Part shown: piece after piece, positions 57,504 to 64,000 of the stretch | Layout of the letters: each line of letters opens with the position of its first letter | Numbering within the stretch: the stretch's first letter is position 1 | Origin: Limnomonas spitsbergensis | Taxonomy: Eukaryota > Chlorophyta > Chlorophyceae > Chlamydomonadales | Reading direction: 5' to 3' | Length of the DNA: 64,000 nucleotides | Assembly (NCBI GenBank): GCA_037349105.1 | Contig: JAYJMM010000032.1 | Span: 62,001-126,000 of the forward strand | Position numbers and translations under genes: made by a program | The notes under the pieces: model-generated | Database searches by the model: none | Told to the model about the DNA's origin: nothing | Seen by the model: only the letters and a program-made list of their open reading frames with translations

Positions 57504-59201
57504 ATGCCTCTCACGGTCCACCGTTTCTCTTCACCCCTTTCTGTCCCGTTTTCAGCCTTCCAATATTCCTCACTTCGTGAGAAAGACTGCTTATTTGGGG
57601 CTCACTATCAACCTTATTCCACCCCTTGGACAGGCACCTCCTTGGTTGAGCCTCCTTTTTCTGGTCCTGCACTACTCAAGGCTATCCGATGGTCGTTGGC
57701 ATCACTTCAAAAACAACCCCACATACCTACATCGACCTTCATCGTTGTTCCCAATTGGAAACATGCCAAATTCATGACCCTCCTTAACTCAGGCCATCGC
57801 CATATCTCTTACACCAACCTCCACCACACCCATTTACCTTTTCTTCCCCCCGACCATCTCACTCCGGCCGATATTGCTAACGTAGGCATGCCGAAATTTG
57901 ACCTTCTCCTCCTCCTCATCTCCAACACTCTTGGGGACACAACCCGTACTTTCCCATATATTGCTCCCACTTTGGCCCCGGGCTCCTCCCACCCTTCTCG
58001 CTACTTGCTCCCTCCCGGTTTTGGCCAGGCAAACCTCCTTCCTCTGCCCACCACATTCCTTGCACCTCCACCCTCAGCCCAGCCAAGCCCGACAACCCCT
58101 CCTCCCTACGCCCCCTCCTACCCCCTCCGTTGGCACGATATACCGGCATATTACACCTATGGCTCGGCCCTATCTACACCTGGCAAAGGCACAGCCACGG
58201 GTGCAGCCTTCTATTGTACTCAAGACACCACTACCTACACAGTCCACCCCGATGGCCGAGCTGAAACCAACACTATTACACGGGCTGAGCTTGCTGGCAT
58301 CCATGCTTCCCTCACTCATGCAGCCATACACCACACCGGTGATCTTACCATTTTCTCCGACTCTTTGGTTTCTCTCTATGATACGCAGAAGGCCCTTCGC
58401 TACCCGCACACTCTGCTCGAATGTAAGCACGCCCCCCTTCTCCTCGACATTCGTGCTCTCATACTTACCAGGCTACGCCTCCGCCACCATTTTCACCTGT
58501 ACAAGGTCAAATCTCACATCGGCATCATTGGCAATGAACTCGCAGATAAGGGTGCTGCACTCGCCCTCCAATCCCCCGACCAATGCGACTACACATGCAC
58601 CTCAGATGTCCAACACTTCGCACACCTACCTGCATGGCCATGCCTCCCTCCCCCCCATGACACGGACGAACCGTGGTTTGCATCAGACCTTACCCATTCT
58701 TCGAAGGAACACATGTCCCGCACCTGCCCCCTTCTCACAGATGGTCCTACTTCTCCCCCTCTGCCCTCCTTGCGCTACGTCCGCATGCAAGTCCTCGTTG
58801 CCTCTGCCCTCGCCTCCTATCTTCCCGTCTTATGGCACATGGGTCTGCCCTTTAGTGGTATTCGCAACATCCTCAAATCGCGCACCAATACCCTGTGGAC
58901 TGCATCTACAGCCATGCATATGAACCGCCCTTACAAAACAGCTGTAGGCACTCGCACCACCCCCCACTGTCCCATATGCTACCATCCCAATGATACCCCT
59001 GGCCATCTTTTAGGCGGTTGTGCTCATTCCTCCATGTCCGCCTCGTACATTGCTCGACACAACCGAGCTGTATGCATCATCCAAACTGCTATTGCTAATG
59101 GCTCCCTAGGCTCCTCTTTTACTATCATGGATGCCACTTCCCGTGCTAACCTCCCCTTCGGGGTCTATGAGACTATGACACCCGTCTTCCACGCTGGCTA
59201 G
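57504..59201 (+). CDS. Element frame 2: methyltransferase-like - RNase H - zinc motif
   Basis: 565 aa from ATG 57504, open upstream to the C-run at 57437. Residues 25-100 resemble PCIF1/Dam-type N6-adenine methyltransferases: a KDCLFG motif, then TSLVEPPF (E49-P-P-F52, at the position of the NPPF motif), then FIVVPNWKHAK. Residues 215-355 are RNase H: TYGSAL, E262 (ITRAELAG), D286 (IFSDSL) and D348 (GNELADKGA). The first catalytic Asp, expected in TDGS, is Tyr219 (codon TAT), so nuclease activity is probably lost. C489, C492, H501, C506 form a zinc motif as seen after RNase H in several non-LTR elements. It ends in TAG, overlapping frame 3 by one base. The methyltransferase call is by motif only. 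Confidence 0.65.
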   Translation: MPLTVHRFSSPLSVPFSAFQYSSLREKDCLFGAHYQPYSTPWTGTSLVEPPFSGPALLKAIRWSLASLQKQPHIPTSTFIVVPNWKHAKFMTLLNSGHRHISYTNLHHTHLPFLPPDHLTPADIANVGMPKFDLLLLLISNTLGDTTRTFPYIAPTLAPGSSHPSRYLLPPGFGQANLLPLPTTFLAPPPSAQPSPTTPPPYAPSYPLRWHDIPAYYTYGSALSTPGKGTATGAAFYCTQDTTTYTVHPDGRAETNTITRAELAGIHASLTHAAIHHTGDLTIFSDSLVSLYDTQKALRYPHTLLECKHAPLLLDIRALILTRLRLRHHFHLYKVKSHIGIIGNELADKGAALALQSPDQCDYTCTSDVQHFAHLPAWPCLPPPHDTDEPWFASDLTHSSKEHMSRTCPLLTDGPTSPPLPSLRYVRMQVLVASALASYLPVLWHMGLPFSGIRNILKSRTNTLWTASTAMHMNRPYKTAVGTRTTPHCPICYHPNDTPGHLLGGCAHSSMSASYIARHNRAVCIIQTAIANGSLGSSFTIMDATSRANLPFGVYETMTPVFHAG

Positions 59202-59797
59202 TGCCCCGACGACCCCCCACTTTCCCTGACACCTTTGATTACTGTGACAAACTGCGACCGGATTTGCTTATTGTCCAAGGTCTCCCACATTCCGAATTCC
59301 TTCGTCTTTACCGCGCTGGTCAACTCTCTAGCTCACAAACTATGTCTCGGCTCCAGAGGACTTGCACTATACACGTTGTTGAAGTCGGTTACACCTCCGA
59401 ATTTTCTTTCGAACAATGCCATGCCCGTAAATCAGAACAACATTTACAACTTATCCTTCTCCTCAAACATAATGGTTGGACAGTTTCCTTGGCACCCGTT
59501 CTCCATCCTGCCCTTCCACCTGATCCTTCGCCGACCGTGCCCATCCCCCCCCCTCATCCTTCCCCGCCTTCTTCTCATACACATATCATCCTTCTGGGAA
59601 CCGCAGGCTTCCTCTTTCGTCCTGCCGATAAAATCCTCAGCATGCTCGGTATCTCCAAACACGACATCTCCTCCGTCCTCAGCCGTCTCACGAAGCATAC
59701 CATACGCTGCCATATAAACATCCTTCGTCAGCGTCGCCATCTGGAAAACTCCCCTGCCCATTATTATTGTCCGGTACCCCTTGACGACCCTCCTTAA
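59201..59797 (+). CDS. Element frame 3: PD-(D/E)XK-like domain
   Basis: Open from GTG at 59201, 198 aa; with no ATG near the start it was probably the C-terminus of frame 2 before a frame change. It contains RPDLLIVQGLP (P20, D21), then VVEVGYTSEF (E61) and K77 with QH following. This P-D ... E-x-G ... K order fits the restriction-like endonuclease fold used by some LINE-type elements (inference). After a Pro-rich linker it continues HIILLGTAGFLF, ILSMLGISKHD and RCHINILRQRRHL, a C-terminal helical part. It is followed by the right inverted repeat. Confidence 0.55.
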   Translation: MPRRPPTFPDTFDYCDKLRPDLLIVQGLPHSEFLRLYRAGQLSSSQTMSRLQRTCTIHVVEVGYTSEFSFEQCHARKSEQHLQLILLLKHNGWTVSLAPVLHPALPPDPSPTVPIPPPHPSPPSSHTHIILLGTAGFLFRPADKILSMLGISKHDISSVLSRLTKHTIRCHINILRQRRHLENSPAHYYCPVPLDDPP

Positions 59798-59820
59798 TCA
59801 CAAAGTTTTTTGTCTCCCGG

Positions 59821-59877
59821 TGTACGGCATTTAAAATCCCGTATTCCTCAAGCCACGCTCAGGCGTTTTCTTTCTTT
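59821..59877 (-). repeat. Right inverted terminal repeat
   Basis: The reverse complement of 56374-56430; extends outward into a TTTC microsatellite (59871-59885). Confidence 0.85.
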
Positions 59878-59907
59878 CTTTCTTTCGCACACTGCTCCCG
59901 CCATTTA

Positions 59908-60890
59908 GACCAAAACAAAATGTTCTGCCTAAGCGGCCTAGGGGAACCTCTCGCGAATTTTCCCTCTTCCAATTCTACATACCTCCTGCCTCCATGGATG
60001 GCCTATCCGGCTCCATCCCCCCCATCACTCTACTCCTTCCCGGTTTTTTCATCCTTCTACACTTCGGCCATCAGACGCACACCCTTCCAATTTCCTGCCA
60101 CACCTATGCCCCATGACACCATGCCCTACGCATATCCCCCTTCCCTACGCCTCTTGTCTCCACATTTCCCCCACACTTCTTGCTTTTAAACGTACCATCA
60201 CTCCCTCTTATGCTGTCTGCAGACGCCCCTCTACTGCTCCTATCATTTAGACCAAAACAAAATGTTTCTGCCTAAGCGGCCTAGGGGAACCTCTCGCGAA
60301 TTTTCCCTCTCCCAATTCTGCATACCCTTCTGCCTCCATGGCCTATCCGGCTCCATCCCCCCCATCACTCTACTCCTTCCCGGTTTTTTCATCCTTCTAC
60401 ACTTCGGCCATCAGACGCACACCCTTCCAATTTCCTGCCACACCTATGCCCCATGACACCATGCCCTACGCATATCCCCCTTCCCTACGCCTCTTGTCTC
60501 CACATTTCCCCACACTTCTTGCTTTTAAACGTACCCTCTCTCCCTCTTATGCTGTCTGCATACGCCCCCCTACTGCGCCCGTCATTTAGACCAAAACAAT
60601 TTTTCTGCCAAAGCGGCCTAGGGGAACCTCTCTCGAATTTCCCTCTCCCAATTCTGCATACCTCTCGCCCCCATGGCTTATGAGGCTAGATCACCCGCCA
60701 CCACTCTGCTCATTCCCGATTTCTTTTCCCACCTACACTTTTGCCTTCGGACGCACACCCCTCCCATTTTCTGCCACACCTGGTACCTCTGCTTCACACA
60801 CAAGTTTTGCATCAGACCCATTGCCCGTCTCCCACAAATCAAGTTCAGCTCCTTCATTCTGCCCGAAAATACACTCTATGTTAAATCTTA
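59908..60890 (+). repeat. Three ~340-bp tandem repeats behind the element
   Basis: Units start with GACCAAAACA at 59908, 60250 and 60589 (periods 342 and 339). The first two are almost identical; the third is diverged. Each unit includes AAGCGGCCTAGGGGAACCTC and is C-rich. They look like a 3' tail or subterminal array of the same element family. The open frames inside are short. Confidence 0.85.
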
Positions 60891-60902
60891 GTTCACTATA
60901 CC

Positions 60903-61180
60903 GTAAAACCACTTTAACTCCGCGCACCCCAAAAAAAAAGAATTTAATTTTAGGCCGCGCACCCCAAAAAGAATTTAAAAAACGGTCGCGCAGCGACGAA
61001 ATTTTAATTTAATTTAACGCCGCGCAGCACGAAATTTAATTAAACATCGCGCATCACTGGAAATAATTAATTTTTTTGTCCGCGCAGCACTTTCAGCCAG
61101 TTCAGTCAAACTCAGTTACAACTTCGTTTAATGCTAGCAGGACCCGCATACCGTAGTCGTTATCCCCCTCCTCCGCCGAA
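60903..61180 (+). repeat. CGCGCA/AT-tract module, copy 2
   Basis: About 95% identical to 31616-31895 by eye. Here it follows the 340-bp tandem array, linking the sequence that truncated the kinase-like gene to this element family. Confidence 0.75.
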
Positions 61181-61217
61181 TCCTGGCCTCAGGAACGTGT
61201 GGCTACTGAGGCCCGGG

Positions 61218-61274
61218 GGGCTCAGTGGTACTACGTAACTTAGTAGCCCACCCTGAGGTCTGCAGTTCGAATCC
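61218..61274 (+). other. tRNA-like RNA polymerase III promoter relic
   Basis: GGGCTCAGTGG (A-box-like, 61218-61228) and GTTCGAATC (B-box, 61265-61273) are at tRNA-like spacing, but the T-stem does not pair and there is no clean acceptor stem. Best read as a tRNA-derived SINE piece or dead tRNA, not a working tRNA gene. Confidence 0.45.
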
Positions 61275-61399
61275 AGTCAATATTCAGCACTTTCAGCCAA
61301 TACAGCAATACTTAGTGAACACCCTCACAGTCAGCAAAAGTCATCAAACGGTAGTCAAAATTCATCCACCTCTGGTATACAGCGGATGTCGAATCAAAC

Positions 61400-61570
61400 A
61401 GTCGCGCGCTAGCGCGCAAAAATTTGGAAAAAAATGCTGTTTTTAATTCATACCGCGCCCCCCCAAAATAATTGTTTGGGCACCTGACTGACGCTCCGCG
61501 CAGCGGCAATTTTTGAATTAATATTAGCGCGCAGCCATTCCGCGCACCCCAATAATTATTTAATTACGAG
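61400..61570. repeat. Further GCGCGCA/AATTATT-type sequence
   Basis: Alternating CGCGC blocks and AT tracts (GCGCGCTAGCGCGC; ATTCCGCGCACCCCAATAAT) resemble the 280-bp module in style but not in detail. Lies just upstream of the 61637 frame. Confidence 0.5.
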
Positions 61571-61636
61571 CGGAGCTAAAGTGTTTCTACGGTATATGGA
61601 CACATCTCTACGACATCTTGCACTTGCATCATCCCT

Positions 61637-62896
61637 ATGTCTCCCAAGGACCTACTTTATACTGCATTTGCATGTTCGATTTTAGCCACCTCCATTGTTG
61701 TATTCATGCTCCTCCACAAAACACTTGCATCACCATGTCTTACGGCTTCGCACCCTACCACTCCTACTACTTCCAGCACGACGCCCCCACCACCAGCCAT
61801 CCCCTCAGCTACAACATCCACTACCACCCTCAAAGCAACTGCTACCACGTGGCACCGTTTCCTTCACATCAAAAAGATTTTACAGCTAACTCCCATTCAA
61901 CGCCATCATGGCCAATACCTCCTCAGCCACTTGCGACGTCTCCTCACACGCACCCAAAGACGTTTCCCCTACACACACCACCTCCACATCCCACTAATAC
62001 AAGCCATCTCACGCATCCAAAAGGCCCGCCACACGTCCTCTCGCACCTCCCCCAAGCATCCTTCACAACACCCCCGACCTCCACAACGGGGTGGAGACGT
62101 TTCAGCAAACCACCCGCCTCTCACGCCTTCACACGACCCCCTCCCCCACGGCCTTGCTTTCTTTGAGCGACAATCTCTTGGATTCTGCCAAGTCCACGCT
62201 TTCAATAACCTTAGTGGTGGTGCTGTCACGACCCCCCCCGATGCCTTGGCATGGTGTCGCTACCGGTCCACCAATCCCATTCTACCACACCATGCCCAGC
62301 TCCTCAACCCATCAGTGCCTCATCCACAATTCCACACTTCTCGGGGTAACTTCACTGATGCCCTCTTTGCTTTATGGCTTTTTGATACTCACCAACTCCA
62401 CAAACTCGACATCGTGGATCGCACCAATCTCCCTCTCTCCCCCTCATACTTGGCCAATCTCGCCTCCATAACCCTTCAAGATCTGGATCATGCCCTTACT
62501 TCCCTCCAACTACAAGACCCCACATATGCCTATCCCGGTTTCATCCTTCACACACATGAACCTGGTGACTACTTCCATGCCTCCGTGCTCTTAAAACCTG
62601 GCGTTGGCAAACCTTGGCTCTGGGTCGACTCCGACTCCCCATCCCGCATGGACCTTAATTCTGATCACAACCTCCAACTCCTCCGCCAACTCGGCAGGCA
62701 GGGACACAGGGAACGGGTTACGGTATCACGTTACGTTTCGTTACGATACGGGCCTTTGGCCCGATACGGGATTCAATACGACCTCCCCCCCCCCCCAAAT
62801 CCCACATTTGAGGTGGAGGTGCCATGGCCCAAACCGGCATGCATGGCTGCATGCCAGCCCCCATGCAATCTTGCATGGCCCCCAAGTAACCCCTAA
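61637..62896 (+). CDS. Josephin-like cysteine protease, membrane-anchored, 419 aa
   Basis: ATG 61637. Residues 6-27 (LLYTAFACSILATSIVVFML) form a likely signal anchor. Residues 28-170 are a Thr/Pro/His-rich linker. From 175 the sequence reads FFERQSLGFCQVHAFNNLSG: Q179, C184, H187 and N190-N191 match the start of Josephin-type deubiquitinases (Q-x4-C-x2-H...NN). Later GDYFHASVLL (H314) and WVDSDSPS (D331) supply the His and acidic residue at Josephin-like spacing. The C-terminal 70 residues become low complexity. Composition and codon use match the inverted-repeat element nearby, so it probably belongs to the same mobile family, as cysteine proteases accompany some algal retroelements. Substrate and activity are unknown; an OTU- or other papain-like fold is the alternative. 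Confidence 0.55.
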   Translation: MSPKDLLYTAFACSILATSIVVFMLLHKTLASPCLTASHPTTPTTSSTTPPPPAIPSATTSTTTLKATATTWHRFLHIKKILQLTPIQRHHGQYLLSHLRRLLTRTQRRFPYTHHLHIPLIQAISRIQKARHTSSRTSPKHPSQHPRPPQRGGDVSANHPPLTPSHDPLPHGLAFFERQSLGFCQVHAFNNLSGGAVTTPPDALAWCRYRSTNPILPHHAQLLNPSVPHPQFHTSRGNFTDALFALWLFDTHQLHKLDIVDRTNLPLSPSYLANLASITLQDLDHALTSLQLQDPTYAYPGFILHTHEPGDYFHASVLLKPGVGKPWLWVDSDSPSRMDLNSDHNLQLLRQLGRQGHRERVTVSRYVSLRYGPLARYGIQYDLPPPPNPTFEVEVPWPKPACMAACQPPCNLAWPPSNP

Positions 62897-63264
62897 GGGT
62901 CACCATGTATGCATGCAGATTGACCATGCAGAATGCTAGTTTAAGCAGACAATCATCCGGGCAATGATGGATATTTAACTCCTAATTTCACCCAGTCTGT
63001 ATACCGGTAAGCACTAGCACATCCCCTATCAGTTGAGTACTTGAGTCAGTCACTCTCCCACCTCATGATCTGTTACATCTGACTAGCTGAGCAGCTGAGC
63101 TGCATGCTTGAATTCCGTGAGCTCCTGAAGTGCGAGTTCATCGGAAGGTAAACATAAGAGACGAATGAAGGATCCCCTAGCGTTAAACGGGTGCTTTATC
63201 CACGAAATTTCGAACGGGCTGTCCGAACATGACTTGCGTCTGTTCCCTCCACTCTGTGCGGGGC
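62897..63264. other. No gene seen
   Basis: Short CATGCATGC-rich start, otherwise featureless. Confidence 0.4.
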
Positions 63265-63560
63265 TTAAGCACCCCAGTGACACGTGAAAGACAGGGTGGC
63301 TGAAATCAGGAGCTGGACTGGGCCGATGTACCGGTACTTGGGGTGCAACCTCTTAGTTGGCACCTCTTTTGAATCGAAATTTCTGGTGCAAATCATGCCT
63401 TGGTCTCCAACTTTGAAGATGTGATCTCTCTCTCATGAGGGGCTCGGAATCTCAGTTGCGTCAGCGTACGTCTTGCCTTCTTGGCCTTCGACAGTACGGA
63501 CTTCGGCAAACTTTTCCAACTGGAAAACTGCATAGTTCCCCACTGTGACAGCCCCTACTT
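63265..63560 (-). mobile_element. Ty3/gypsy integrase C-terminal (GPY/F) remnant
   Basis: On minus, one frame reads NYAVFQLEKFAEVRTVEG, a TGA at 63435-63433, then HIFKVGDQGMICTRNFDS and KRLHPKYRYIGPVQLLIS to TAA at 63267-63265. FKVGD followed by L-x-P-K-Y-x-x-I-G-P is the usual pattern of the GPY/F module at the end of gypsy integrases. The in-frame stop marks it as dead. It may or may not belong to the same insertion as 49926-50810. Confidence 0.5.
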
Positions 63561-64000
63561 TACCAAGTATATGCGTTATTTCCCATACATTGGACGAGAA
63601 GCAACAAGGCTGAACATATCTGCGCGATCACAACTCTGCAAGTACCGGTAGTTCAGGCTGCAGCTGCCTAACGGGAGCTTCAACTTAATGATTTGCTCGA
63701 CTCACTCACGAACCTGCTGCTCTTGGTGCCTCAGGTGCGCTTGCGCTTCCGGTCATTCGCTCCGTCCGTCCCTCCCATCCTGTCAGTCCTGTCACTGACC
63801 CGGTATTTCCTGACCTGTTGCTGCGCAAACCTCTCTGCTGATGCTGGTTCTACTGAAGTTCGACCAGGGGTTCCACCATGGCAATGGGAATGTCCACGGC
63901 CCGTGCCCATGCATGTCCCATTCATCCATAACATCGTAATCACTCCCAACAGCATGCCCCTAGCACAGGCCCATAGCCCAGGCCCCTGGAATAGAATCAA
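63561..64000. other. Unassigned, possible retroelement flank
   Basis: A minus frame of 89 codons (63731-64000, running off the window) contains QVRKYRVSDRTDR and a basic end; it could be upstream integrase sequence in decay but has no clear motif. Confidence 0.3.

Larger units (their letters stand above)
56374..59877 (+). mobile_element. 3.5 kb element with 57-bp inverted terminal repeats
   Basis: The unit is bounded by 56374-56430 and 59821-59877, which are reverse complements with two mismatches. Inside, on plus, lie three consecutive frames: 56609-57490, 57504-59201 and 59201-59797. Together they carry an N6-methyltransferase-like region, RNase H, a CCHC-type motif and a PD-(D/E)XK-like domain. 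No YxDD or other reverse-transcriptase motif is visible. The coding strand is C-rich and G-poor, unlike host exons. No target-site duplication is evident. It could be a novel inverted-repeat mobile element, or a 5'-truncated retroelement that acquired an inverted duplicate of its end. Confidence 0.6.

Noticed and set aside
57898..58923. 341-aa second plus frame
   Set aside because: Shadow of the RNase H frame; it lacks the catalytic motifs, which are in the other frame.
61618..62166. 182-aa plus frame starting before the protease frame
   Set aside because: Ends early, no motif; overlaps the frame with the protease signature.

Overview
The window looks like nuclear DNA of a eukaryotic green alga, probably a GC-rich, repeat-rich chlorophyte. 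Genes are split by GT-AG introns whose phases agree from exon to exon, coding density is low, and minisatellites and mobile-element debris fill introns and intergenic space. There are no operons, rRNA genes or convincing intact tRNAs. The species cannot be fixed from sequence alone.

Four spliced gene models were built by matching splice sites and phase. (1) A minus-strand gene (13070 to 426, about 317 aa, family not recognised) whose introns hold a 4.6 kb, 41-bp minisatellite and about 6 kb of dispersed repeats. (2) A plus-strand gene (25684-31356, 8 exons, 690 aa) joining a RING finger, a degenerate protein-kinase domain, a SAM-like helical region and armadillo repeats; its armadillo end is cut off by foreign sequence. 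(3) A plus-strand five-exon gene (36980-41572, 306 aa, unrecognised), followed by a frameshifted ankyrin fragment. (4) A plus-strand kinase-like gene (about 52387-54879) broken by a 13-bp tandem duplication. Fragments of coiled-coil genes lie at 15-19 kb, 33-36 kb and 51 kb; some are recognisable duplicates of each other.

The most unusual segment is 56.4-62.9 kb. A 3.5 kb unit bounded by 57-bp inverted repeats (56374-56430 and 59821-59877) carries three consecutive reading frames. Together they encode a region resembling an N6-methyltransferase, an RNase H with one catalytic Asp replaced, a CCHC-type zinc motif and a PD-(D/E)XK-like domain, but no visible reverse transcriptase. Behind it lie three 340-bp tandem repeats, a 280-bp CGCGCA/AT-tract module also found at the truncated kinase gene, a tRNA-like promoter relic, and a 419-aa frame with a Josephin-like cysteine-protease signature. 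All share the same C-rich, G-poor coding strand. Ty3/gypsy integrase remnants lie on the minus strand at 49.9-50.8 kb and 63.3-63.6 kb.

Layout: 0.1-0.3 kb 33-bp repeat; 0.4-13.1 kb gene 1 with intronic repeats; 13-20 kb mostly decayed or non-coding; 20.4-22.3 kb decayed plus-strand gene; 22.7-23.5 kb 15-bp repeat; 25.7-31.4 kb RING/kinase/ARM gene; 31.6-36.1 kb repeats and minus-strand coiled-coil exons; 37-42 kb gene 3 and ankyrin relic; 42-49 kb mostly non-coding; 49.9-51.5 kb gypsy relic and coiled-coil exons; 52.4-54.9 kb kinase-like pseudogene; 56.4-62.9 kb inverted-repeat element and associated frames; 63.3-64 kb gypsy relic.
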